DNA of 64,000 nt, taken from assembly GCF_030817355.1 (NCBI RefSeq), contig NZ_JAUSZH010000001.1:6200501-6264500 (forward strand). The letters are read 5' to 3'. Origin of the DNA: Streptomyces sp. V1I1 (GTDB lineage: Bacteria; Actinomycetota; Actinomycetes; Streptomycetales; Streptomycetaceae). The position numbers and the translations under genes were made by a program. The notes under the pieces were generated by a model that was given only the letters and a program-made list of their open reading frames with translations, made no database searches and was not told the origin of the DNA. Below, one piece after another: positions 1-13,951 of this stretch (positions are counted from its first letter, which is position 1; every line of letters begins with the position of its first letter).

Positions 1-4
1 GGGA

Positions 5-29
5 AAGGCCGCCCCTGCGGGGCGGCCTT
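5..29. terminator. GC-rich hairpin at the window edge
   Basis: A perfect inverted repeat (GGCCGCCCC, loop TGC, GGGGCGGCC, extended by AA/TT) is visible. It probably terminates a gene lying left of the window. Bases 30-201 hold no gene that I can support. Confidence 0.55.
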
Positions 30-201
30 CGCGAGCTGTGTGTACGCGCAGTCAGTGGGCCGCCGGATGAGCGGTCCACCACCAGGTCTGAGTCGAGTGC
101 GCGAACATGACGCCGACCATAACGCATCCGCCCGCGGCGCCGCAGCGCGTCCGGGGAGCGGACGGCCGCGGTGCCGCGGGCGGAGCGTGGCGGTTTGTGC
201 G

Positions 202-4553
<4,352 letters not shown>

Positions 4554-4566
4554 TGACGGATCAACG

Positions 4567-4605
4567 ACGGTGGGGCGCGGATCGATGTGATCCGCGCCCC
4601 ACCGT
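4567..4605 (+). terminator. Terminator of aroH
   Basis: Perfect 17-bp inverted repeat with a 5-base loop, starting 13 bases after the aroH stop codon. No strong T-run follows, as is usual in Streptomyces. Confidence 0.8.
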
Positions 4606-4645
4606 CAAATCCGGGGCTTTTGCGCACCGGGTCCGCCGGGTAAGG

Positions 4646-4664
4646 TTAGGTTAGCCTCACCGAT
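4646..4664 (+). promoter_or_regulatory. Iron box (DmdR/IdeR/DtxR-type operator) of bfd
   Basis: TTAGGTTAGCCTCACCGAT closely matches the actinobacterial DtxR-family operator (TTAGGTTAGSCTAACCTAA) and lies about 47 bases before the start of the bacterioferritin-associated ferredoxin. Known logic is that Fe(II)-loaded DmdR1/IdeR binds such boxes. This implies iron control of the ferredoxin. Confidence 0.8.
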
Positions 4665-4710
4665 CATCGGGAAGGCGCCACCTATCGATCCCGCCCGGGA
4701 GGTGAACCGC

Positions 4711-4968
4711 GTGTACGTCTGCTCATGCTTCGGCATCACCGAGAAGCAAGTGAAGGAACACGCGGATGCCGGCTCCTGCACTCCCCGCCAGATAGCGTCG
4801 GTCTCCAAAGCCGGAACCGACTGCGGATCGTGTGTACGCCGTATCCAGGGGATCCTCGGTCGTGACGTCTGCCCCCGCCGGGAGCTGCTCGAGCAGGGCA
4901 ACAGCGCCGCCGTGCTGGCCACGGACCCCGGCTCCGCCCCCGGAACCGAGCTCGGCGAAGCGGCCTAG
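4711..4968 (+). CDS. bfd: Bacterioferritin-associated ferredoxin, (2Fe-2S)-binding
   Basis: Small [2Fe-2S] protein that reduces the ferric core of bacterioferritin to release iron. The 85-residue protein has the BFD four-cysteine pattern: CSC near the N-terminus (VCSCFGITEKQV) and CGSC further on (GTDCGSCVRRI). The start GTG 4711 is set by an excellent ribosome site (GGGAGGTGA, 4697-4705). The C-terminal 25 residues are low-complexity (Ala/Gly/Glu). It converges on bfr 53 bp away and has its own iron box, so the two genes of the same job are separately promoted. Confidence 0.93.
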   Translation: MYVCSCFGITEKQVKEHADAGSCTPRQIASVSKAGTDCGSCVRRIQGILGRDVCPRRELLEQGNSAAVLATDPGSAPGTELGEAA

Positions 4969-5021
4969 CCCTCGGGTTGTGGCCCAGCCCTCCGGCGGTG
5001 ACCTGGCCCTCGAGCTGCGGC

Positions 5022-5501
5022 CTAACTGTCGGGCTGCTCGATCAGCTGCGCGATGTACAGCGCCTCACCGAGCTTCTCCACCAGCTCCAGCTGGGTGTCG
5101 AGATAGTCGATGTGGTGCTCCTCGTCCGCCAGGATCGACTCGAAGATGTTCGCCGACGTGATGTCGCCCTTGCCGCGCATCACTTCGATTCCGCGCCGGA
5201 GGCGGTCGATCGCCTCCACCTCGACCTGCCGGTCGGCCTGGAACATCTCGGTGACCGTCTGGCCGATGCGCACATGGAACAGGCGCTGGTAGTTCGGCAG
5301 GCCATCGAGGAAGAGGATCCGGTCGGTCAGCACCTCTGCGTGCTTCATCTCGTCGAACGACTCGGACCGGGTGTACTTGGCGAGCTTCGTCCAGCCGAAG
5401 TTCTCCTGCATCTTCGCGTGCAGGAAGTACTGATTGATCGCGGTCAATTCGGCGGTCAGCTGCTCATTGAGAAACTCGATGACCTCGGGGTCGCCCTGCA
5501 T
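5022..5501 (-). CDS. bfr: Bacterioferritin
   Basis: Haem-containing 24-subunit ferritin that oxidises Fe(II) and stores it as a ferric core. The 159-residue length is typical. Ferroxidase residues are visible in the expected order: Glu in LTAELTAINQYF, ExxH in ESFDEMKHAE, Glu in VEVEAIDRL, and the EEHHID motif near residue 130. The start ATG 5501 has a strong GGAAGGAG ribosome site. The gene converges on bfd. Upstream, TAAG-N6-CTTA (5576-5589) could be a regulator or promoter element, but it is not a canonical iron box. Confidence 0.95.
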   Translation of the reverse strand: MQGDPEVIEFLNEQLTAELTAINQYFLHAKMQENFGWTKLAKYTRSESFDEMKHAEVLTDRILFLDGLPNYQRLFHVRIGQTVTEMFQADRQVEVEAIDRLRRGIEVMRGKGDITSANIFESILADEEHHIDYLDTQLELVEKLGEALYIAQLIEQPDS

Positions 5502-5657
5502 CGCAGAGGCTCCTTCCGCGCGTGTGACTTTGGGCAGGTGCGCGAATCCTCGCACCGCGACAGGTGGGCGTCCAGTAAGTGCATGCTTAGTAGGAGTTGC
5601 CCGAATCGGGCCAGACCTGGTCATGACCACCCCTCCCGGTCTGTCACCATTGAAGGC

Positions 5658-6290
5658 ATGGGTCAGCCGGAGAGCCGGGAATACCGCGCATCAGAGGAGT
5701 CCGAGCTTCCGCCGGGGCAGCGACTGCAGCGTGGCTGGCCGGTCACTCATTACGGGCCCGTACCCAAGTTCAGGCCGGACCGCTGGGAGTTCAGGGTTTT
5801 CGGCGCCACGGCGGACGGCGACAAGCGCTGCTGGAACCACGAGGAGTTCTCGGCGCTGCCCTTCTCGACGGTCGTAGCCGATCTGCACTGCGTGACGAAG
5901 TTCAGCATGCTGGGGGCCGAATGGGGCGGTGTGCCCGCCCGTACGGTCGTGGAGCTCGCGCCGCCCGCGCCGAACGTCACCCATGTCATGGTCTGGGCCG
6001 AGTACGGATTCAGCGCCAACCTGCGGTTCTCCGACTTCGTCTCGGACCGCACGATGTTCGCGACCCACAAGGACGGCGAACTGCTCACCGCCGAGCACGG
6101 CTTTCCGCTGCGCCTTGTCGTCCCGCATCTGTACGCCTGGAAGGGGCCCAAGTGGGTCCGTGGCGTGGAGTACATGACCGCCGACCGCCGCGGCTTCTGG
6201 GAGGAGCGCGGCTATCACAATCTCGGCGACCCTTGGCGTGAGCAGCGCTACTCCTATCAGGAGGAGCCGGGGGACGGCCCGGAACTCTGA
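5658..6290 (+). CDS. Molybdopterin-dependent oxidoreductase, sulfite-oxidase family
   Basis: A 210-residue protein consisting almost only of the oxidoreductase molybdopterin-binding domain. The cysteine expected to ligate molybdenum is in ADLHCVTKFSML, and later family blocks (GFSANLRFSD, PLRLVVPHLYAWKGPKWV, RGFWEERGYH) are clear. There is no signal peptide, Tat motif or dimerisation domain, so it resembles short cytosolic MsrP/YedY relatives rather than full sulfite oxidase. The substrate cannot be told from sequence. The ATG is 156 bp from divergent bfr. Weak GAAGG ribosome site. Confidence 0.85.
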   Translation: MGQPESREYRASEESELPPGQRLQRGWPVTHYGPVPKFRPDRWEFRVFGATADGDKRCWNHEEFSALPFSTVVADLHCVTKFSMLGAEWGGVPARTVVELAPPAPNVTHVMVWAEYGFSANLRFSDFVSDRTMFATHKDGELLTAEHGFPLRLVVPHLYAWKGPKWVRGVEYMTADRRGFWEERGYHNLGDPWREQRYSYQEEPGDGPEL

Positions 6291-6302
6291 CCCCCTGGGG
6301 GT

Positions 6303-6797
6303 TCAGTGGTGGTACTGGTGCACCACGGCGTGGCCCTTGCCGCGGCCGATCATCCACTTGTTGACGGGTGTGGTGATCAGGAAGGCGGCGACGAGGGCGA
6401 TCGCAAGCACCCACCAGAACATCGCGTCACCGAGGTGGGCGTCCATCGCGCCGGGCCACAGGGCGATCACGCCGTTGTCAATCAGCTCCATGACGGCGAT
6501 GGAGAGGGTGTCGGCGGCGAGGGCGACCCGGATGGCGGTCCTGAAGCCGACGCCGGCCTTGAGGACTCCTCGCAGGGTGAACGAGTAGCCGAAGAAGAAG
6601 GCCAGGACGATCGCGAGGATCATCGTCGGCATGTTTCCCCAGCCCAGCGCGGTGCCGATGACCATGCCGAGCACTTCGCCGATGGCGCAGCCGGTGAGGC
6701 AGTGCAGCGTGGCCTGGGCGGCCATGGACCAGCTGACGGATCCGTGCTGTGTGTGGTGCTCATGGTGTGCGTGCTGAGCGTGAGTGTCGTGCTGCAT
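6303..6797 (-). CDS. DUF4396 membrane protein with His-rich N-terminus
   Basis: The 164-residue protein opens with a histidine-rich cytosolic or extracytosolic tail (about ten His in the first 18 residues). Four or so hydrophobic segments follow (about 34-50, 56-75, 85-105, 125-145), with another His cluster at the C-terminus. DUF4396 has no assigned reaction. A CsoR-type operator directly over its promoter, plus the His clusters, suggests a copper-related role such as binding, transport or detoxification. That is inference. It stands alone between the molybdopterin enzyme and nfo. Confidence 0.85.
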   Translation of the reverse strand: MQHDTHAQHAHHEHHTQHGSVSWSMAAQATLHCLTGCAIGEVLGMVIGTALGWGNMPTMILAIVLAFFFGYSFTLRGVLKAGVGFRTAIRVALAADTLSIAVMELIDNGVIALWPGAMDAHLGDAMFWWVLAIALVAAFLITTPVNKWMIGRGKGHAVVHQYHH

Positions 6798-6844
6798 GAG
6801 AGAACCCCCAAAACCAGGTAGCGGTTCCTGCCTACAGCAAGAAC

Positions 6845-6864
6845 AGTATACCCCCTAGGGGTAT
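6845..6864 (-). promoter_or_regulatory. CsoR-type copper operator overlapping the -10 of the DUF4396 gene
   Basis: ATACCCCCTAGGGGTAT (6848-6864) is a palindrome of 7-bp arms around CTA, of the same form as actinobacterial CsoR operators (TACCCC...GGGGTA). On the minus strand a perfect -10 TATACT (6845-6850) overlaps its end, so a bound repressor would block polymerase. The DUF4396 ATG is 51 bp downstream. Confidence 0.75.
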
Positions 6865-6874
6865 TCCCGGTTGT

Positions 6875-7723
6875 TCAGCGGAGCTTCTTCAGCCGCGCCA
6901 CATCCGCCGCGTGCCCTTCCTTGCCGCCGGGCGTCTCGATGATCAGCGGTACGCCCTCGGTCGCCGGGTGCTGCATCAGCGCCCGGAACGGCTCCTCGCC
7001 GATATGGCCCGCGCCGATGTTCGCGTGGCGGTCCTTGTGAGCGCCGACCACATCCTTGGAGTCGTTGGCGTGGATCAGCTTCAGCCGCCCTTCACCGACC
7101 GTCTCCAGCAGCAGATCCAGAGTCTGCGCCATCCCGTGCGGCCCGGTCAGATCGTGTCCCGCCGCGAAGACGTGGCAGGTGTCCAGGCAGATGCCCAGCT
7201 TGGGGTGGGCGTCGAGCGCCTCGAAGTACGGACCGAAGTCCCAGGTCCGTGAGCAGAGCGAGAAGCCCTGGCCTGCCGTCGACTCCAGCAGCAGGAACGG
7301 GTCGTCGTCGTGTGTCAGCTCGTCCAGCAGCGGCAGCATCCGCTCCCGCACCTGCGCCAGCGCCACCTCGCGGGTCCGGCCGCCGGTCGCCGAGCCCGTG
7401 TGCACGACCACGCCCAGCGCGCCGATCTCCCGGCCGCGGCGCAGCGAGTGCCGCAAGGACTCCACGGACTTCTCCGCGGTGGCCTCGGTGTGCGAGCCGA
7501 GGTTGATCAGATACGGGGCGTGGACGTACGCCGATATCCCGTCGGCTGCGCACTCGGCGCGGAACTGCTCGTCCTGCACCGGGCTTCCGGCAGGCGTCGC
7601 CCAGCCACGCGGATTGGCCACGAAGACCTGGACGGTCTCCGCCTCCAGCTCACGGGCGTAGGCGAGACCGGTCCTGGCGAGGCCGCCGGCCACGGGGACA
7701 TGGCCGCCGACGGGGTTGCGCAT
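6875..7723 (-). CDS. nfo: Deoxyribonuclease IV (AP endonuclease)
   Basis: Zinc-dependent TIM-barrel endonuclease that cuts 5' of abasic sites in base-excision repair. At 282 residues it is full length. The family metal-site motifs are all present: YVHAPYLINLGS, GVVVHTGSATG, LLLESTAGQG, GICLDTCHVFAAGHD, LIHANDSKD, HANIGAGHIGEEPF and IIETPGG. It lies 5 bp downstream of the PASTA-kinase stop on the same strand, so the two may be cotranscribed. Confidence 0.95.
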   Translation of the reverse strand: MRNPVGGHVPVAGGLARTGLAYARELEAETVQVFVANPRGWATPAGSPVQDEQFRAECAADGISAYVHAPYLINLGSHTEATAEKSVESLRHSLRRGREIGALGVVVHTGSATGGRTREVALAQVRERMLPLLDELTHDDDPFLLLESTAGQGFSLCSRTWDFGPYFEALDAHPKLGICLDTCHVFAAGHDLTGPHGMAQTLDLLLETVGEGRLKLIHANDSKDVVGAHKDRHANIGAGHIGEEPFRALMQHPATEGVPLIIETPGGKEGHAADVARLKKLR

Positions 7724-7728
7724 CTGAA

Positions 7729-9690
7729 CTACAGCCCCTTGGTCTTGATCGTGATCGTGCTGCCCTCGGGGGCCTGACCGCCGCCCTCGACGGACTGGCT
7801 CTCTACGGTGTCGCCGAGGAAGGGGAAGTTCCTCTCGACCTTGACCTCGAAGCCCGCGGACTCCAACTCGCTGGTGGCGTCGTCGACCTTGTCCCCGACG
7901 ACATCAGGGACCTCGATCATCCGCGGTCCCTTGGAGACCGTCAGCGTGATCGTGTCGCCGCGGGCCAGCTTGGCGCCCTCGGCCGCGGACTGCTTGGCGA
8001 CGGAGCCCGCTTCCTCGGGGGAGTTGATCCGCTCGGGGGCGACCTTGACCTTGAACCCGGCGTCCTTGAGCGCGCTGGTGGCGTCCGCCAGGGTCTCGCC
8101 GGTCACGCCCGGTACGTCGATCGGGGAGCCCTTGCTGACGACGATGGCGACCGCGGAATCGGGGCTGCGCCCGGTCCCGGCCTCCGGATCCGTGCTGATC
8201 ACCGAGCCCTGGTCGATCTCGTCGCTGAACGCCCTGGTGACCACTCCCGGCGCCAGACCGAGCTCCTTCAGCTCGCGCTCCGCCTTGGCGAGCGGCTGGC
8301 CCTTGACGACGGGGACCCGGATGATCTCCGGGCCACGCGAGATGATGATGATCACCGAGCCGTTGCCGCGGATGCGCTCATTGGTCGCGGGATCGCTGTT
8401 GATGACCGTGCCGCGCTTGACCGTCTCGCTGAAGTCGTACCGGACCTTCTTCACATCGAGCCCGGCGCTGTTCAGCTGCTGCCTCGCGTCCTTCTCGGTC
8501 TTGCCGATGAGGGCCGGGACGCGGGTGAACTGCCCGGAGTTGATGTACCAGACGCCCGCACCCACGCCGAGCACCAGAAACACCGCGACCAGTATGGCGA
8601 CGACGCCGCGCCTGGGCATGGACCGGCGGGACTGCTGGGGCTGGTGCGGCGGCTCGGAAGGCGGCATCGCCAGCCGGGTGGTGTGGTTGACCACCGGCTC
8701 CTTGCGGGCGAGCACCCGCGGGATCACGTCTGTGGCGTTGTCGGAGGAGGGGGCCTCGGAGGAAGGAGCCTCGCGCACCCGCTCGCTCCCGTCCTCCGCC
8801 GTGTCCTGGGTGTGCGCCTGCGGCGGCACCAGGTCCAGCTGCTCGTCGCTGAGCCGAGCACGGGCCTCGCGGACCTGCGCCAGCAGCGCCACCGCGTCGT
8901 ACGGACGGACCTCGGGATTGCGGGCGGTGGCGCTCGCGACCAGCTCGTCGAGCTCGACGGCGAGCCCCGGGACCAGCGCGGACGGCGCCGGAATGTCCTC
9001 GTTCAGATGCTGGAAGAGCACCTGGGCGGGGGTGTCTCCGGCGTGCGGCTTGCCGCCGGTCAGCATCTCGTAAAGGACGACCCCGCAGGCGTACACATCG
9101 GCGCGGGTGTCGGCTGTGCCGTACTCGATCTGCTCGGGGGCGAGGTAGGAGACCGTGCCCAGCACCGTGCCGGTGGTGTTGGTGACCGAGCCCACGGCCC
9201 GTACGAGACCGAAGTCGGCGACCTTGACCCGGCCGTCGTCCCCTATCAGCACGTTCTCCGGCTTCATGTCCCGGTGGACGAACCCGGCCCGGTGCGCCGC
9301 GCCGAGCGCCGCCAGCACGGGCTCCAGGATGTCGAGCGCGGCCCGCGGCTGGAGCGCCCCGCGCTCGCGCAGTACGTCGCGCAGCGTGCAGCCCGCGACG
9401 TACTCCATGGCCAGATAGACGTACGCGCCCTCGGCGCCCTGGTCGAAGACCGCCACCACATTGGGGTGGGCGAGACGGGCCACGGACTTGGCCTCGCGGA
9501 TGAAGCGCTCCACGAAGGAGGCGTCGGTGGCGAGGGCCGGGTGCATCACCTTGAGCGCGAGCACACGGTCGAGTCGGGTGTCGACGGCCCGGTAGACCGT
9601 GGCCATACCGCCGACGGCGATGCGCGCGTCGACGCGGTAGCGGCCGTCGAGCACCTGCCCGACGAGGGGGTCCTTGAGGGTCGTATCCAC
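7729..9690 (-). CDS. PASTA-domain Ser/Thr protein kinase (PknB/PknL type)
   Basis: Membrane receptor kinase that senses muropeptides or lipid II outside the cell and phosphorylates wall, division and regulatory proteins. The GTG at 9690 gives 653 residues. The kinase domain (about 17-280) has a glycine loop IAVGGMATVY, the ALKVMHP lysine, HRDMKPEN with catalytic Asp141, and DFG. A disordered linker, one membrane segment (about 357-380) and four PASTA repeats follow. TAGAAT ends 7 bases before GTG 9690 with no ribosome site, so I prefer this leaderless start over the in-frame GTG at 9720. Having aroH and an Rv2175c-like gene nearby points to the PknL lineage. Confidence 0.93.
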   Translation of the reverse strand: MDTTLKDPLVGQVLDGRYRVDARIAVGGMATVYRAVDTRLDRVLALKVMHPALATDASFVERFIREAKSVARLAHPNVVAVFDQGAEGAYVYLAMEYVAGCTLRDVLRERGALQPRAALDILEPVLAALGAAHRAGFVHRDMKPENVLIGDDGRVKVADFGLVRAVGSVTNTTGTVLGTVSYLAPEQIEYGTADTRADVYACGVVLYEMLTGGKPHAGDTPAQVLFQHLNEDIPAPSALVPGLAVELDELVASATARNPEVRPYDAVALLAQVREARARLSDEQLDLVPPQAHTQDTAEDGSERVREAPSSEAPSSDNATDVIPRVLARKEPVVNHTTRLAMPPSEPPHQPQQSRRSMPRRGVVAILVAVFLVLGVGAGVWYINSGQFTRVPALIGKTEKDARQQLNSAGLDVKKVRYDFSETVKRGTVINSDPATNERIRGNGSVIIIISRGPEIIRVPVVKGQPLAKAERELKELGLAPGVVTRAFSDEIDQGSVISTDPEAGTGRSPDSAVAIVVSKGSPIDVPGVTGETLADATSALKDAGFKVKVAPERINSPEEAGSVAKQSAAEGAKLARGDTITLTVSKGPRMIEVPDVVGDKVDDATSELESAGFEVKVERNFPFLGDTVESQSVEGGGQAPEGSTITIKTKGL

Positions 9691-9697
9691 GACGGTG

Positions 9698-9703
9698 ATT
9701 CTA
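9698..9703 (-). promoter_or_regulatory. Leaderless -10 box of the PASTA kinase
   Basis: TAGAAT on the minus strand with 7 bases to GTG 9690. No ribosome site lies between, which decides the start. Confidence 0.5.
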
Positions 9704-9777
9704 CGAGCCACCGGTGACACGGCTGACGCCTCGGTGCGGGACTGGAGCCGAGCTGTAACGCTGCGCGGGCCTACGCC

Positions 9778-9890
9778 GGGGGCTCCGCCCCCGGACCCCC
9801 GCTCCTCAAACGCCGGAGGGGCTGAATTTCAGCCCGTCCGGCGATTGAGGACACGGCCGAAGGCCGTACGGGGTCCGGGGCGGAGCCCCC
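9778..9890. repeat. REP-like palindromic element (intergenic copy)
   Basis: A nested stem-loop. The outer arms 9778-9799 and 9870-9890 (GGGGGCTCCGCCCCC... and its complement, one base different) enclose inner arms 9802-9817 and 9837-9851 (CTCCTCAAACGCCGGA / TCCGGCGATTGAGGA) with a GGGCTGA/TCAGCCC tip. A smaller ACGGCC/GGCCGT hairpin sits beside the inner stem. I recognise this style of repeat from Streptomyces intergenic DNA. A second copy lies in ftsW at 40240-40337. It sits between the kinase promoter and the thiG stop, and may also terminate thiG. Confidence 0.8.
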
Positions 9891-9955
9891 ACGCGGCGGA
9901 GCCGCAAATCGATGCAACGGGGAGGGGCGGGGTGGTGTGAGGCTCCGCGCAGCGG

Positions 9956-12120
<2,165 letters not shown>

Positions 12121-12130
12121 GGGCGTCCAG

Positions 12131-12239
12131 CCCCTCCCTTCGCCGGCATGACCCGGATCAGGTTCGTACGGTCGGAGGCCGTCCAGCCTCCCTCTCAGCC
12201 CGGTGCGTCCGGGCTCCCGCGAGTGCCTTACGGTGGCCA
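12131..12239 (-). promoter_or_regulatory. TPP (THI-box) riboswitch upstream of thiO
   Basis: The minus strand carries the thiamine-pyrophosphate aptamer signature: CTGAGA (12193-12198), then GAACCTGATCCGGGTCATG and GCCGGCGAAGGGAGG. A purine-rich ribosome site (GGGAGGGG) lies at the aptamer's 3' edge, about 10 bases before the thiO ATG. Ligand binding should therefore hide the ribosome site and shut off thiO-thiS-thiG when thiamine is plentiful. The aptamer 5' boundary is approximate. Confidence 0.93.
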
Positions 12240-12281
12240 CCCTAACCCCAGCCCTCAACTCGCAGTAAGGGAGCAGCAGCT

Positions 12282-12623
12282 GTGGCACGGTCGCTCGACG
12301 GACTTGTACTCTCGCCGGTCGCCGACCAGGCTCCGGGCCAGGTGGGGACCCGCACCCGGTTCACGTACCACGAGCGGGACGGCCGGATCTGGGCCGAGTA
12401 CGAGGGCGGCGACGTGGTCCGCGGCCACCTTGTGGGGACGCGGGAGGGCGACCGGCTGGACTTCCGGTACGTCCAGCTGAAGACGGACGGCCGGACGGCC
12501 TCCGGGCACTGTGTCTCGACGGTGGTCGAGCTCGAGGACGGGCGAGTCCGCCTGGAGGAGACCTGGGAGTGGGAGTCTCAGGAGGGCAGCGGGACGAGCG
12601 TTGTCGAGCAGCCGGTTACCTGA
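12282..12623 (+). CDS. Small conserved protein of unknown function
   Basis: A 113-residue protein, mostly predicted beta strands (RTRFTYHERDGRIWAEYEGGDVVRGHLVGTREGDRLDFRYVQ in outline), compatible with a small lipocalin-like barrel. Actinobacterial homologues are often labelled n-acetylglutamate synthase. I see no acetyltransferase motif and do not support that name. The GTG start follows a purine-rich AAGGGAG. It is divergent from the thiamine riboswitch and 28 bp before the FAD oxidoreductase. Confidence 0.75.
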   Translation: MARSLDGLVLSPVADQAPGQVGTRTRFTYHERDGRIWAEYEGGDVVRGHLVGTREGDRLDFRYVQLKTDGRTASGHCVSTVVELEDGRVRLEETWEWESQEGSGTSVVEQPVT

Positions 12624-12639
12624 CGGGGTGTCAGATGCG

Positions 12640-12645
12640 TAAGGT
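12640..12645 (+). promoter_or_regulatory. Leaderless -10 box of the FAD oxidoreductase
   Basis: TAAGGT with 6 bases to GTG 12652 and no ribosome site between. Confidence 0.4.
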
Positions 12646-12651
12646 TGTCGG

Positions 12652-13890
12652 GTGAGCGAGCAGCAGACAGCACAGGGCGTGCGGCGCGTGGTCGTCGTCG
12701 GCGCGGGGATGGCCGGCGTGCAGACCGCCGTGGCCCTGCGCGAACAGGGCTTCCCGGGCCCGGTCACCGTGATCGGCGCCGAGCCCCACCAGCCGTACGA
12801 CAGGCCCCCCCTCTCCAAGGCGATCCTGCTCGGCAAGGCGGAGGGGTCGGCCTTCGAGCTCGACTTCGAGGCGCTCGACATCGAACTGCGGCTGGGCTGC
12901 GAGGTGACCGGCGTACGCCCGCAGGCGCACGAGCTGGACACCGAGGCGGGACCCGTCCCGTACGACGTCCTTGTCATTGCCAGCGGCGCGGAGCCGATCA
13001 CGCTGCCCGGCGCCGAAGGCGTCCCGGGCGTCCATCTGCTGCGCACCCTCGACGACGCCGCCCGACTGCGCCCCGTCCTCGCGCGGCAGCATGACATCGT
13101 GGTCGTCGGCGCGGGCTGGATCGGCGCGGAGTTCGCGACAGCCGCCCGCGAGACGGGCTGCGCGGTCACCGTCGTCGAGGCCGCCGACCGCCCCCTCGCG
13201 TACGCCCTGCCCGCAGAGGTCGCCGCCCCGATGGCCGACTGGTACGCGGAGTACGGCGTCGAGCTTCTGACCCACGCGCGCGTGGCCGACGTCGAGCCCG
13301 GCACGGTGATCCTCGCGGACGGCCGGCAGCTCCCGGCCGGGGCGGTGGTCGTCGGCATCGGCGCACGCCCCGCCACCGGCTGGCTCGCCGGCTCGGGCAT
13401 CGCGCTGGGCCCGGACGGAGCAATCACCGCCGACGAGCATCTGCGCACCTCGCTGCCCGATGTGTACGCCGTCGGGGACTGCGCCTCCTTCCCGTCCGGC
13501 CGCTACGGCGAGCGGCTGCTCGTGCACCACTGGGACAACGCCCTGCACGGGCCGCGCACGGTCGCCGCCAATATCGTCGCGAGCACACTGGGGCAGCCGC
13601 TGGAGGTCTACGACCCGGTGCCGTACTTCTGGTCCGAGCAGTTCGGGCGCTTTGTGCAGTACGCGGGCCATCACCCGGCCGCCGACACGGCGGTGTGGCG
13701 GGGCAATCCGGCGGACGCCGCGTGGTCGGTGCTGTGGCTGCGTGAGGGCACGCTGGTCGCGCTCCTCGCCGTCGGCCGGGCCCGCGATCTGGCGCAAGGG
13801 CGCAAGCTCATCCTGGCCGGCGCGCGGCTGGATCCGGACATCGCCGCCGATCCCTCCGTCCCTCTGAAGGCGGCGGCTGTCCAGGGCTGA
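12652..13890 (+). CDS. FAD-dependent ferredoxin/NAD(P) reductase-type oxidoreductase
   Basis: A 412-residue pyridine-nucleotide-disulfide family reductase. The FAD motif VVVVGAGMAGVQTA is at the N-terminus, and YDRPPLSKAILLG is typical of ferredoxin/rubredoxin and dioxygenase reductases. The NAD motif is IVVVGAGWIGAEFA near residue 145, and the second FAD motif is TSLPDVYAVGDCA near residue 275. There are no redox-active cysteines of the thioredoxin-reductase kind. It probably passes NAD(P)H electrons to a ferredoxin partner, possibly for a cytochrome P450 encoded elsewhere. The partner is not in this window. Confidence 0.9.
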   Translation: MSEQQTAQGVRRVVVVGAGMAGVQTAVALREQGFPGPVTVIGAEPHQPYDRPPLSKAILLGKAEGSAFELDFEALDIELRLGCEVTGVRPQAHELDTEAGPVPYDVLVIASGAEPITLPGAEGVPGVHLLRTLDDAARLRPVLARQHDIVVVGAGWIGAEFATAARETGCAVTVVEAADRPLAYALPAEVAAPMADWYAEYGVELLTHARVADVEPGTVILADGRQLPAGAVVVGIGARPATGWLAGSGIALGPDGAITADEHLRTSLPDVYAVGDCASFPSGRYGERLLVHHWDNALHGPRTVAANIVASTLGQPLEVYDPVPYFWSEQFGRFVQYAGHHPAADTAVWRGNPADAAWSVLWLREGTLVALLAVGRARDLAQGRKLILAGARLDPDIAADPSVPLKAAAVQG

Positions 13891-13951
13891 ATGCGGGCTG
13901 CTGTCCAGGGTCCGGCTACCGACTGTCAGTCCGGGATGGCACGCTTGTCCT

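Noticed and set aside
12282..12623. N-acetylglutamate synthase
   Set aside because: This common database label has no sequence support: there is no GNAT or ArgJ-like motif in 113 residues.
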